Source: Artocarpus heterophyllus (Eukaryota > Streptophyta > Magnoliopsida > Rosales > Moraceae). Taken from it: a stretch of DNA of 64,000 nt. The position numbers and the translations under genes are program-made. Within the stretch, counting starts at the first letter, position 1; every line of letters starts with the position of its first letter. Positions 1-11,934 of the stretch are shown here, piece after piece. The notes under the pieces are model-generated. The model saw only the letters and a program-made list of their open reading frames with translations, made no database searches and was not told the origin of the DNA. The stretch lies in NCBI GenBank assembly GCA_025403435.1, contig CM046341.1, positions 18,747,460 to 18,811,459 of the forward strand, given 5' to 3'.

Positions 1-2228
1 TTTAGATATAGGCGAGTCTTGAAGTGAGAATTTGAAATGCTAACCTAGTGGAATGGAAATTGGCTAGCAATTGCTCATTTGAAATCGTCTCAACACTTTT
101 TCAATATAATCAGTTTGAGAAATAAAGAGTATTCCTTCTACTCGGTTTCTTTTAATCTGCATACCAAGTATCTTACTTGTTGGCCCCATATCCTTCATTT
201 CAAATTCATTTTTAAGCAACTCTTTTACTTATTTGATTTCAGTAACATCCTAACATGCCAATAGCATGTCATCTACATAAAGTAGTAAGTAGATGATTAC
301 TCCTCAGTGACCTTTAACCTGTAAACATAGTTGTCATGATCACATCTTTCAAAACCATTCTTCAACATGAAACAATCAAATTTTCTATACCACTGTCGTG
401 GTGACTGCTTTAGTCCATATAATGATTTCTTTAACAAGCAAACCATTTCTTTTTTTCCATGTTCTACAAATCCCTCAGGCTATGACATGTAAATTTTTTC
501 TTCTAGTTCCCCATGGAGAAGAGCTATTTTAACATCCAGCTGTTCCAACTCCATATCCTCTTGAGCCACTATAGAAAGTAACATCCTTATAGAGCTGTGT
601 TTTAACACAGGAGAAAAGACCTCATTATAATCAATCCCTTCTCATTGTGTAAAGCCCCTTGCCACAAGCCTTGCTTTATACCGAGCTTATTCAACACCAG
701 GAATGCCAGGTTTTAGCTTGAATATCCATTTACAAGTGACTAGTTTCTGTCCTTTAGGCCTGTTAATTAACTCCCAGGATTCATTTTTATACAGAGATTT
801 AAGTTCTTCCTTAATTGCTTATATCCAATGATCTGCTTCTTTGCTGTTAATAGCTTCAAAAAATGTTTTGGGCTCACCTTCTTCTAGATCTTCAGCAGCC
901 ATGTGAGCAAAAGAAATCATCTCTGTATAACCAAACCTTTAAGGAGGCTTAATGGATCTTCTTTGCCTGTCTCTTGCAAGCTGATAGTCTTGAGACGTCT
1001 CATCTAGATCATCTACTTCCTCTCCTATTTCTTTAATATCACCTTCTGACTCATGAACAACATTGTCATTATCAGGCTCCACCTTAAGATGAACACTCCC
1101 TCCTGTTTGGAGTTCAGACAAGCCTTCAACTTCTGTTTTCTTTAAGTAAAACATCTTAGTTTCTTAAAACACCACATCCCTGCTATTGATAATTCTAAGC
1201 CGCCCTTTTTCAACACACCACAGCCTATATCCTTTTACACCTTCTAGATAACCCAGAAACATACACTTTAGTGCTCTAGGTTCAAGCTTTTCCTAGTTTA
1301 CATGGGCATAAGCTATACATCCAAATACCCTCAAATTTTCAAAATTGGGTGGATGTCCAGGCCATTTCTCTTTTGGTGTCTTAAAGCCAATTGCTGGAGA
1401 GGGACTTCTGTTGATAAAATAAGCAGCAATGACTATAGCCTCTGCCTAGAAATTCTTGGTGAGATTTGCATTTGATAGCATACATCTCACTCTTTCCATT
1501 ATTGTCCTATTCATCCTTTTAGCAAGTCCATTCTACCGAGGTGTTTTCCTTAGTGTGTGATGTCTTGCAATGCCAGCGTCCTTGCTAAAATTATCAAAAT
1601 CTTGCCCCCAATATTTAAGACCATTGTCAGTCCTAATCTTCTTGAGTCTTTTACCAGTTTGTGTTTGCATAAGAATCTTCCAATCTTTGAACTTGTCAAA
1701 AGCCTCATTCTTGTATTTCAAGATATAAACCCAGACTTTTCTGGAGAAATCATCTATGATTGATAGAAAATACCTGGCCCCACCATGAGATGGCTTTGTT
1801 GAAGCTCCCCAAAGGTCTAAGTGCACATAATCCATGATCCCTTTGGTATGATGAACTGTTGTGGCAAACTTTAGTCTTCTTGCCTTACCAAAGACACAAT
1901 GCTCATAGAAATCCAAACCTGTGAGTTTGTCCTTCCACAAGAGACCCTTCTTTGCTAGTTCTTTGAGCCCTGTCTCACTTATATGTGCCATTCTCATTTG
2001 CCATAATTAAGTCTTAGAGATTTTTCCATCAGAGGCTGCTGCAACCATACCCACAACCGCTTTTCCTTGGAGTAAATCTAGTCCATTCTCAAGAGTGCCT
2101 TTCATAACTACTAGAGCTCCCTTCGACACTTTAAGGACTCCACCTTCAACTTTATAGCAGTAACCCTAGGCATCAAGCATTCCAAGAGAAATTAAATTTC
2201 TCTTCAACTCTGGAACATGCCTCACTCC
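1..2228 (-). pseudogene. Old Ty1/copia gag-pol, distal half (integrase, RT), decayed
   Basis: Read on the minus strand this segment gives, in order, the GAG-pre-integrase tail (about 2228-2000), integrase core (about 1997-1500, with HLDLWGAS, FLSIIDDFSRKVW and KIRTDNG around the first two catalytic Asp), the linker (1154-939) and a copia reverse transcriptase (about 900-1, including QLDVKMALLHGELEE and, near 270, LLLYVDDMLL). The frame is broken by many stops and several frameshifts, so no full-length protein is possible. The element runs off the left edge, so its RNase H and 3' LTR lie outside. It continues at 11935-12958 on the other side of a younger copia insertion; the protein reading LQGV|RHVPELKRNL joins exactly across the insertion once one copy of the 5-bp duplication is removed. 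Assignment to copia (order PR-IN-RT) is firm; lineage is not determined. Confidence 0.9.
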
Positions 2229-3665
2229 TGTTAGACATGTATGCCCTAACGAGTAAAAATGTAATACGTTTTTGGAGACATTTTTATCAATAAAGAATTT
2301 ATTCATTTAAATATACCAAATATTGTCCTCTTTACGTTCATATTTGTTGAATGTATGATAAGCAAACAGTAGTCTGAGACTGTCAGTCTAAAACCTAAGA
2401 ATTGGGCATATGATGGACTGATTATGCAGAAGACATGATTCTTAAGGTAACGGTCTAAAACATATGATCCGCAATCGAGGGAATAAAGTTGGGCACTTTA
2501 TTCATATAAAGGTTGTTATGTTGTCTATATCCCTTATGGGAGATGGTTTGTCTTGACCATCGGAGTTGGACTCCGTGAATAGAAACATTGGCACGTTGTC
2601 ATAGGTGACGATGTGTTGGATCGGGACATAAAGTGAATTGATTTGGATTAATAATTCTGTCTTGGCAAATTGATTCACTTTAGACAGTCATTTGTATTGT
2701 ATCTTAATCCTGAGATGAATAATGGGCCTGTTGTATCGACTTGTGTCTTTTGATGTGCCAAAGGGTGACACCCACATCTCAATAGTGGTATGCATGTCGG
2801 TACATTGGAGGCATGACTTTTGATAGCGTAGACTTGTTATTCATAGATATGGAATCCATAGCTCCTCTTTAGGAGTAATGATATCCCCTTATATGCGTTG
2901 TCCTGTAATTGAAAAACTGGAGCGATCAATCATTTGGATACATAGGTGTAACCAAATGGTATACTATCTTTGGATAGTAAGTTTTCTAATGGTGAGACAA
3001 TGGAATGTAAGATTAAAATAATCAGGAAAGTAAAACAGAACTTGTCCTTAAGCCGATTATGGATGATCATATGGGGATACGATACACTATGATATGTCAT
3101 GGAGACTTAGCTACATGAGCTTCGTAATTCTATAAAGTTCGAGAGTGGAGCTCCAAACTTTTAGTGGAGTAGCGTTGGAGTTGATAATTGTGAAATGTAT
3201 ATCTGGGATATTGGGTTTCATAATTATCATGAGCTTGAACTTTATAGGTCCATTTTGGTTCCCTTTGCTAGCTCACAAAGTCCTGTAACGACACGGCGTG
3301 CTTTTTCAATAATTGGTGACTTATGTTAGATTTATCAGATTGGTTTAAAATTTATAAAAATCAAATAATTCATGTTTGTTTATCGGTTAAATTAATTTTG
3401 TAAGAAATTAGTTCAAGATAAACTTGTTGAATTATTGCAGTCAGATAATTCTTGTCTGTTTATCAGTTGTTTTAATTTTGGACAAATTAGAACAAGATAA
3501 ACTTGTAGAATTATTGTGAATTGATTTATTTTCTTAGAGATTATCTTGATAAAGTTTGTTTTGATCAGATAACTTCTCTATTGGGTTATTTGAATCAAAA
3601 CTGAGACTTTATCCTTTAGAATCTTGGGTGAAAAATAAAAGATTCGTGGAGATTTTTTCTCGGGA

Positions 3666-3771
3666 GTTCGGCCTGCCAAATGACGTGTTTGGCCTGTCGA
3701 TGGGACCTGTTTGGCCTATTGATGGGACCTGTTTCGCCTACCGATGGGGCCTGTTCGGCCTGCCGATCAGC
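3666..3771 (+). repeat. GGCAGGCCGA-type cluster A (copia 5' LTR)
   Basis: Five tandem units of about 22 bp, core TTCGGCCTGCCGAT followed by GGGACCTG, located about 115 bp upstream of the TATA box. Decayed units show T for C and A for G at CG sites. Confidence 0.9.
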
Positions 3772-3884
3772 GAGAGATAAGATTACGCGTTTTCACGCGG
3801 ATCTTATCAGATATTGATCCGAACTTGATTCTGTTTCGAGTTTTGGAGACCTATTCTGATATGGACTAACCCCAAGACCAATAG

Positions 3885-3894
3885 CTATAAAAAG
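3885..3894 (+). promoter_or_regulatory. TATA box of the 5' LTR promoter
   Basis: CTATAAAAAG lies about 390 bp before the LTR end and is conserved at 11535-11544 in the 3' LTR. A single strong TATA box in this position is the expected RNA polymerase II core promoter of an LTR element. The transcription start itself cannot be seen. Confidence 0.7.
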
Positions 3895-4286
3895 GGAGTG
3901 AGTCTCATGATTTACTCAGATCATTCAAGAGATTAAGAGTGATACTCTTCTAGTGAGCATCTAAAAACTCCCTGAGAGCTTTTGTTCATAAATCACGAAC
4001 ACTAGCTTTGGGTTCTCTCTATTGGTTGGAAGGAGAGTCACCGGTGGAAGAGCTGTACGTGTGAGCCCACACTCACTCCGGTTGTGGATAGAGAATAGCA
4101 AATAAGACCAGTTGGTTGAGGCTCTTCTAGAACGTTACTTCTCTACACAGGTTGCGGAGGTTCTTCGACACACTAAGGTTAGTAAGATCTGTCTAATTTA
4201 TACATATAACATGTCAAACTTGTGTTTTAGAAATTACTCTGATGGAAGATTTTTAAAATTTCGCTGTGCACTTTGTTTCCAACAAT

Positions 4287-4299
4287 TGGTATCAGAGCC
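4287..4299 (+). other. Primer-binding site, initiator tRNA-Met type
   Basis: TGGTATCAGAGCC starts three bases after the 5' LTR end. This is the standard complement of the plant initiator tRNA-Met 3' end used by most copia elements to prime minus-strand synthesis. Confidence 0.9.
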
Positions 4300-5939
4300 A
4301 GGTTTTTACATAAATTTGCAAGTTTGTGATCATGTTATATGCATAAATTTTGTGATCTTAATCTCTCCTATGCTTGAATTGAATTTTATAAAGAGATGGC
4401 ACTCTAGGTTTCTATATAATATATATGTTGTCATAGATTATGTGGTGAATGTTTATTAATTAATTATGGTTGATTAAATCGTTGTTTAATTATTTAATAA
4501 TTAATTAACTCATACCGGTTATGGTTCCTTAGAGGTTAGAATGTGTATCTAGGTTTTTCTTGTAATTAGATGGCGGACTATCGTCTCTGTCTAGGAATTG
4601 TTATTTAATTTTTAATTTGTAAGAATTTTGTAATTAAATGATTATTCGGAGAAGACGGAACGAGAAGTCGGATCTTAAAGATTGATGATGGCGCCTCCAG
4701 GTATTTCCTGAGTCTCTAATTTTATGTTTTTGAATTGTTGAAAATAAAATTGATAAATTGCATTAAAGTTGTATTTTCTGGAATAAGTGATTATTGCTCG
4801 GTCGGCATGCCAGACGTCACAGTTCGGCAAGCCGATGGTCACAGATCGGCAGGCCGGACGTATGGTCCAGCAGGCCGACAGTGGGACAGAAATTGGGGTG
4901 CTCTGCCGGCAGGCTGAACCTTCATGGATCGGCAGGCCGATGAAGCATGACCGGCAGGCCGATCACCCAGATCGGCCTGCCGACCGAGAGCTGCCAAGTG
5001 TCCAAAAAAGGTGCAATTTTTTTGGTGCAGTTTTAATTTTATTTTTGGGACGATTCTGAGAAACATTAAATTTGGATATGACCAGAAATATGAAGTATTT
5101 GATTCATACAGGATTGAAGACTTGAAGATGAATATTACATGAAGAAGGATACAGCTTGAGGATTCAAGGATGAAGAATCGATAAATGTCTCGATTATTCT
5201 CTTGTAATCTTAGTTTTCGATTCTCTAGGGCGGAACCATAATATTACGGTTATTATTATTTTGCTTGTAGCTTTGCTTGTCTACATTATAATATGATTTA
5301 CTATGTATATTGATAACATGTCATATAGAATAGGGAGTGCCGCTCATATTAAAATTGTTTATGTATAATTTTAAAATAAAACCTTGACTTCAAAAGATTG
5401 AGTGGGAGAAGGTTTTCGAAGAGAGGACCTAAGGCCTCCATCGTTGGTCCATAGGAAGAACATGGTGGTCCCGACCCCTAGGAAGGGATTTCTATCATGT
5501 GCCAAATTGGATCTCTGAACGGATAAGGTATTTTAGTATGATTTATGGTTGCACACCCCTAGGTGGTGATTAGAAGTCATGGATAAAATATTGAAACGGT
5601 GGTTATACACTCACATTAATTTTATTATTAACCTCCCCTAGGAGCTCTGTTAATTAAATTAATGGCCAAAGAAACGATTATTAGTATATGTTGGATCATG
5701 CGGGTCCTGGATGGCATATATTAATCAAGAAGGGATCTGTGTTCCTGATTGAGCTTGGCATGACTCCCCTAGGAGCTTGTTGGATTCTGAGTTGGGAATT
5801 ATCGTTGTAAGGCTGTGATATTTTCAAGGTTTTGACACATAAACACATTTGTATGTTTTTACATGATTGTGTTATCTTACTAAACTATTATTATATGTTT
5901 GCTTATGTTTGGTATATGATTCTTTATTGTAGATTGAAA
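4300..5939 (+). other. Long untranslated leader of the complete copia element
   Basis: About 1.6 kb separates the primer-binding site from the gag start at 5940. No credible coding region is visible. It holds a second cluster of TCGGCAGGCCGA-like units (4797-4985), four copies of CCCCTAGG (5475, 5556, 5635, 5766), and a possible leader intron with donor CCAG|GTATTT at 4701 and acceptor TTTATTGTAG ending at 5932, seven bases before the gag ATG. Confidence 0.6.
4797..4985 (+). repeat. GGCAGGCCGA-type cluster B (copia leader)
   Basis: About eight units with core TCGGCAGGCCGA spaced 20-30 bp, the last in the opposite orientation (TCGGCCTGCCGA). Linkers between units differ, so the core is what is conserved. 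Confidence 0.9.
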
Positions 5940-8900
5940 ATGTCTAAAAACGCTTTATCATCGATATTTGACAAAAACCAATTAACCGATGAGAATTATA
6001 ACGATTGGAAACGGAACCTGGACATCGTCCTATCCTTTGAGGAACTGAAATATGTACTGACAACCTCTTGTCCTCCCGAGCCTACGGGAGATTCAAGTAA
6101 TGAGCAATTCCAAGCGTACGATCACTGAAAAGATGCTAATGATCAGGCCCACTACTATGTTATGGCTAGCATGAACAGCGTGCTGCAGGCTCAACATCAG
6201 GATTATGAGACTGCGAAGCAGATCTTGGATAATCTTGAGGACATGTTTGGAGGCCAGGCCATAACAAAGTGGCAAGGGGCGCTTCGAAAACTCTTAAACT
6301 GTAGACAGAGACCGGGGACATCTATAAAGGAGCACATGATGTTGGTCATGGGTTACCTCGTTGAGGCTCAAACCAATGGAGCCGACATCGATGCTGAAAC
6401 TCAGATGACTATGGTCTTTGAGACTCTGTCTAAGGAATTTATTTTGTTTAGAGCTACTTTTAATTTAAGCAATAGACAGGATATGACCTTGACAGAACTG
6501 ATGAAACAGTTACAGGAGTTTGAACTGCTGATCAGGGAGTCTCCTGCTGGTGGAGAGGCCAATATGGTAGCTGCTTCTGGTTTCAATCCTAACTTTGGGA
6601 ATGGAAAGAAGCAACGGGCCAAGAACAGGAATTCTTCTATTCCTGCTACTACCAAGAGCAAGAAGAAGAAGAAGAAGAACCCAAAGAAGCTTAAGTGCTT
6701 CTTCTATGGTAAGGTCGGGCATATAAAGAAGCATTGCAAGGACTTCCTTTCCAAGGGAGGTAGGTGTGATCTTCTATATTTAGAAACTTGTTTGGTTGAG
6801 GAATCCAGTGACATCTGGGTCATAGATTCCGGTGTAACTAATCATGTTTGTGTTTCTCTGCAGGGATTCAAAGAAACGAGAAGTCTACTACATAAAGACT
6901 TAACGCTTCGGATGGGCGATGGATCCTTGGTCTCAGCGGAAGCAGTGGGAGATGTCCATCTTTACTTTGATAATTATAAGAATTTAATTTTGCGAGATTG
7001 TTTTTATGTTCCTAAATTTAAAAGGAATTTAATTTCTATATCTTCTTTATTTAAAGACTCCTACGTGGTATCTTTTAATGAAAAAGTGGTGATTCGTAAA
7101 AACAAATCTTTTATCTGTTCTGGATGGATGCAAAATAATCTATATTTTATCAAACCTAAGATGAACTTATTGCTTAATGCTGTGATAAATGATAATGATT
7201 CAAAAAGACTTAAAACTTTTCACTCTAATAAGACTTATCTTTGGCATTTGCGCCTTGGCCATATTAACTTGAATAGGATTCAAAGGTTGGTAAGGGATGG
7301 ACCTTTAAGTCACTTAAAGGTGGAATCTATCCCTCAATGTGAGTCTTGTTTGGAGGGTAAAATGACCAAAAGACCATACGGGTCTAAGGGCAATAGGGCC
7401 GAAGGGGTTCTAAAACTTGTGCATAGTGATGTTTGCGGGCCGATGAACATCCGGGCACGAGGAGGGTATGAGTATTTCGTCACTTTTATTGACGATTACT
7501 CAAGATATGGGTATGTGTACCTGATGCACCACAAAAGCGAAACTTATGATAAGTTCAGGGAGTTTCGGGCTGAAGTGGAAAAGCAATTGGGAAGACCCAT
7601 AAAGGCACTTCGATCTGATCAAGGTGGGGAATACCTTTCTGATGAGTTCTTGGGACACTTGTTACAGAATGGGATTTTATCCCATTTGACTGTGCCGGGC
7701 ACTCCGCAGCAGAATGGCGTAGCGGAGAGAAGAAATAGGACTTTGTTGGACATGATTCGGTCCATGATGAGTTATTCAACATTGCCTTTATCCTTTTGGG
7801 GATATGCACTACAAACCGCATGTTATCTTTTGAACAATGTGCCTTCAAAATCGGTCCCTAAAACTCCTCACAAGTTGTGGACAAGACGAAAGACATCCTG
7901 AAACCATATTCAAATATGGGGATGTCCGGCTCATGTCCTGTTTAAGGATCCGAATAAGTTGGAAGCACGTTCGAAAGTTTGTGTGTTTGTAGGATATCCA
8001 AAAGAGACTAAAGGGGGTTATTTTTATAACCCAAAGGAAAATAAAGTCGTGGTTTCAACTAATGCAACTTTCTTTGAGGAGAGTTGCATGGACGACTTTA
8101 AACCTCGAAGCAAAGTGGTGCTTGAGGAGTTAAGGGGTGATCTGTTCACTCCGGAGGTTCCGAACGAAACCATTCTGATCAGTGTAGAAAAACCAAACAA
8201 ACTTGAACAACAACCTCAGGGGCTTCGGCGTAGTGGGAGGATTGGGCATTAACCTGAGAGGTATATGTTCAATGGGGAGGTCTTTTTGGCTGAACCGGAT
8301 AAACATGACATGGATCCTTATACTTACGCAGAAGCTATGGAGGATGTTGATTCAAGACTCTGGACAGAGGCCATGAACATAGAGATGACATCTATGGAGA
8401 CTAATCGGGTTTGGGAGCTTATGGATCTTCCCGAAGGGGTAAAACCCATAGGGTGTAAGTGGATCTACAAGAGGAAAAAAGGAGTGGATGGAAAGGTCGA
8501 AACCTTTAAGGCGAGACTGGTAGCTAAGGGTTATACCCAAAAGGAAGGAATCAATTATGAGGAAACCTTTTCGCCTGTAGCCATGCTTAAGTCCATCTGG
8601 ATTCTCTTGTCCATAGCTGCCACTCTCGACTACGAGATTTGACAGATGGATGTCAAGACGGCTTTTCTGAATGGCTATCTTGATGAGTCCATTTATATGG
8701 AACAACCAGACGGGTTCAAGGTCGTGGGTCAAGAGGGTAAGGTTTGTAAGCTGCTAAAGTCTATTTATGGACTTAAGCAGCCTTCTCGTTCTTGGAACAT
8801 AAGATTTGATCAAGTGATCAAGACTTATGGGTTCTCACAAAACATGGATGAACCATGTGTTTACAAACACATTAAGGATGGGAAGGTGGTTTTTCTACTG

Positions 8901-9892
8901 CTCTATGTAGATGACATTCTGCTAATTGGCAATGACGTTGGGGCGTTGTCATCGGTCAAATTATGGTCGACCAAGCAGTTTGACATGAAGGACTTAGGTG
9001 AGGCTAATTTTGTTCTCGGTATCCAGATCTTTCGGGATAGGAAGAACAAAATGATAGCTTTGTCTCAGGCTGGCTACATAGATAAAATTCTCAGGAGGTT
9101 TGCAATGTCGGATTCTAAGAAAGGTGGGCAACCATCTAGGTCTGGAATTACTCTTTCTAAGAAAGACTCTCCAAAGTCTTATGAAGAAAGAGAATACATG
9201 AAGAAGGTGCCTTATGCTTCGGCAGTGGGTAGTCTCATGTATGCCATGCTTTGCACACGACCGGATATTAGCTATGCGGTCGGGATTGTAAGTTGATTTT
9301 AGGCGGATCCAGGACTGAACTATTGGGTTGCGGTAAAGCATATTTTCAAGTACCTGAGAAGGACTCGAGGGTATATGCTTGTGTATTCGGTTGAGGATTT
9401 AACTCCTCTAGATACACTGATTCAGATTTTCAATCCTGTCTGGATTCTAGGAAATCGACTTCGGGGTTTGTGTTTACTCTGGGTGGCGGTGCCATCAGTT
9501 GGAGAAGTGCGAAGCAAGATTGCACTTCGAATTCAACGATGGAGGCCGAGTATGTGGTGGCTAGTGATGCTTCGAAAGAAGCAGTGTGGCTCCGCAAGTT
9601 CCTTGGGGATCTTGAGGTAGTTCCTGGTATGGATAAAGCGGTATCACTGTACTGTGATAATAGTGCGGCGGTAGCAAATGCTAAGGAACCAAGATTTCAC
9701 AAGAAGAGTAAGTATATTGATCGGAAGTATCATGTGATAAAGGACTTCGTTGAGGGCGGGCATGTCATAGTTTGCAAGATCGCGTCAGAGGACAATTTAG
9801 CTGATCCATTTATGAAGACACTTACTGGGAGAGTTTTTGAGAGGCATGTGGAAGCTATGGGGATGCGAAATTTGCTGTATTTACTCACTTAG
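5940..9892 (+). pseudogene. gag-pol polyprotein of the complete copia element, disrupted
   Basis: Starts MSKNALSSIF at 5940, just after the leader. Gag runs to about 6760 and ends in a CCHC-like knuckle at about 6696-6737, in which the second Cys is Tyr (C-x2-Y-x4-H-x4-C). Protease has DSGVTNH near 6825. Integrase (about 7230-7800) keeps its zinc-binding His/Cys and the D-D-E set (HSDVCGP, RSDQGGEY, GVAERRN). RT (about 8380-9090) keeps LLYVDDILL; RNase H (9470-9892) keeps STMEAEY and YCDNSAA. The otherwise single frame is cut by stops at 6126, 7899, 8250, 8640, 9294 and 9300 and by one frameshift near 9410. Most of these stops look like C-to-T or G-to-A changes. No functional polyprotein can be made without readthrough. 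Confidence 0.93.
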
Positions 9893-9895
9893 TGC

Positions 9896-9906
9896 AAGTA
9901 GGAGAT
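9896..9906 (+). other. Polypurine tract
   Basis: The purine-rich stretch AAGTAGGAGAT directly abuts the TG of the 3' LTR, four bases after the pol stop codon. This is the plus-strand primer position of LTR elements. Confidence 0.75.
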
Positions 9907-11934
9907 TGTTAGACATGTATGCCCTAACGAGTAAACATGTAATACGTTTTTGGAGACATTTTTATCAATAAAGAATTTATTCATTTAACTATACCAAATC
10001 TTGTCCTCTTTACGTTCATATTTGTTGAATGTATGATAAGCAAACAGTAGTCTGAGACTATCAGTCTAAACCTTAAGAATTGGGCATATGATTGATTGAT
10101 TATGCGGAAGACACGATTCTTAAGGTGACGGTCTAAAACATATGATCCGCAATCGAGGGAATAAAGTTGGGCGCTTATTTATGTAAAGATTGTTATGTTG
10201 TTTATATCCCTTATGGGAGATGGTTTGTCTTGATCATCGGAGTTGGACTCCATGAATAGAAACATTGGCACGTTGTCATAGGTGACGATGTGTGGATCGG
10301 GACATAAAGTGAATTGATTTGGATTAATAATTCTGTCTTGGCAAATCGATTCACTTTAGACAGTCATTTATATTGTATCTTAATCCTGAGATGAATAGTG
10401 GGCCCGTTGTCTCGACTTATGTCTTTTGATGTGCCAAAGGGTGACACCCACATCTCAATAGTGGCATGCATGCCGGTACGTTGGAGGCATGACTCTTGAT
10501 AGCGTAGACTTGTTATTCATAGATATGGAATCCATAGCTCCTCTTTAGGAGTAATAATATCCTCTTATATGTGTTGTCCTGTAATTGGAAAACTGGAGCG
10601 CTCAACCATTTTGATACATAGGTGTAACCAAATGGTATACTATCTTTGGATGGTAAGTTTTCTAATGGTGAGACAATGGAACAAAAGATAAAAATAATTG
10701 AAAAGGTAAGACAGAACTTGTCCTTAAGCCGATTATAGATGATCATATGGGGATGCGATACACTATGATATGTCATGGAGACTTAGCTACATGAGCTTCG
10801 TAATTCTATAAAGTTCGAGAGTGCAGCTCCAAACGTTTAGTGGAGTAGCGTTGGAGTTGATAATTGTGAAATGTATATCTGGGATATTGGGTTTCATAAT
10901 TATCATGAGCTTGAACTTTATAGGTCCATTTTGGTCCCCTTCGCTAGCTCACAAAGTCCTGTAACGACACGGCGTGCTTTTCCAATAATTGGTGAATTAT
11001 GTCAGATTTATTAGATTGGTTTAAAATTTGTAAGAATCAAATAATCCATGTCTGTTTATCGGTTGAATTAATTTTGTAAGAAATTAGTTCAAGATAAACT
11101 TGTTGAATTATTGCGGTCAGATAATTCTTGTCTGTTTATCGGTTGTTTTAATTTTGGACAAATTAGAACAAGATAAACTTGTAGAATTATTGTGAATTGA
11201 TTTATTTTCTTAGAGATTATCTTGATAAAGTTTGTTTTGATCAGATAACTTCTCTATTTGGTTATTTGAATCAAAACTGAGACTTTATCCTTTGGAATCT
11301 CGGGTGAAAAATAAAAGATTCAAGAAGATTTTTTCTCGGGAGTTTGGCCTGCCGAATGATGTGTTCAGCCTGCCGATGGGACATGTTTGGCTTGCCGATG
11401 GAGCCTGTTCGGCCTGCCGATGAGAGATAAGATTACGCGTTTTCACGCTGATCTTATCAGATATTGATCCGAACTTGATTCTGTTTTGAGTTTTTGAGAC
11501 CTAATCTGATACGGACTGACCCCAGGACTTATAGCTATAAAAAGGGAGTGAGTCTCACGATTTACTCAGATCAGTCGAGAGATTAAGAGTGATACTCTTC
11601 TAGTGAGCATCTAAAAACTCCCTAAGAGCTTTTATTCACAAATCATGAACACTAGCTTTGGGTTCTCTCTATTGGTTGGAAGGAGAGTCACCGGTGGAAG
11701 AGCTGTACGTGTGAGCCCACACTCACTCTGGTTGTGGATAGAGAATAGCAAATAAGACTAGTTGGTTGAGGCTCTTCTAGAACGTTACTTCTCTACACAG
11801 GTTGCGGAGGTTCTTCGGCACACTAAGGTTAGTAAGATCTGTCTAATTTATACATATAACATGTCAAACTTGTGTTTTAAAAATTACTCTGATGGACAAT
11901 TTTTAAAATTCCGCCGTGCACTTTGTTTCCAACA
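9907..11934 (+). repeat. 3' LTR of the complete copia element (2028 bp)
   Basis: Direct repeat of 2229-4284, with TATA box CTATAAAAAG at 11535-11544 and a four-unit TTCGGCCTGCCGAT-type cluster at 11342-11425. It ends AACA and is followed at once by the target duplication ACTCC. Confidence 0.95.
11342..11425 (+). repeat. GGCAGGCCGA-type cluster (copia 3' LTR)
   Basis: Four units equivalent to cluster A, one unit fewer than in the 5' LTR. Confidence 0.9.

Larger units (their letters stand above)
2229..4284 (+). repeat. 5' LTR of the complete copia element (2056 bp)
   Basis: Begins TGTTAGACATG and ends AACA, with a near-identical partner at 9907-11934. It carries a TATA box at 3885-3894 (CTATAAAAAG) and, upstream of it, a cluster of about five 22-bp units based on TTCGGCCTGCCGAT at 3666-3771. 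The LTR is about 28 bp longer than its partner; the partner's cluster has one unit fewer, which accounts for most of that difference. Confidence 0.95.
2229..11934 (+). mobile_element. Ty1/copia LTR retrotransposon, complete structure, inserted in older copia
   Basis: Long direct repeats at 2229-4284 and 9907-11934 both start TGTTAGACATG and end TTTCCAACA. They flank a primer-binding site, gag-pol and a purine-rich tract. The host sequence ACTCC is present at 2224-2228 and again at 11935-11939, a perfect 5-bp target-site duplication. Order of domains is gag, protease, integrase, RT, RNase H, which defines the copia superfamily. LTRs of about 2 kb are long for copia. By eye the two LTRs differ at roughly one site in twenty over their first 300 bp, so the insertion is younger than the element it interrupts but not recent. 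Internal stops make it non-autonomous now. Confidence 0.95.

Noticed and set aside
3666..4985. Regularly spaced short palindromes resembling a CRISPR array
   Set aside because: Units are imperfect, spacing varies, there are no cas genes, and the sequence is a plant retrotransposon LTR and leader.
4797..5059. Open frames crossing cluster B in the copia leader
   Set aside because: Arg/Gln/Ala-rich frames produced by the repeat on both strands; no conserved protein features.
7555..7848. Minus-strand frames overlapping the copia, Tat and gypsy pol genes
   Set aside because: They are shadows of conserved sense-strand domains. The exception kept is the Tat antisense ORF, which lies outside pol.
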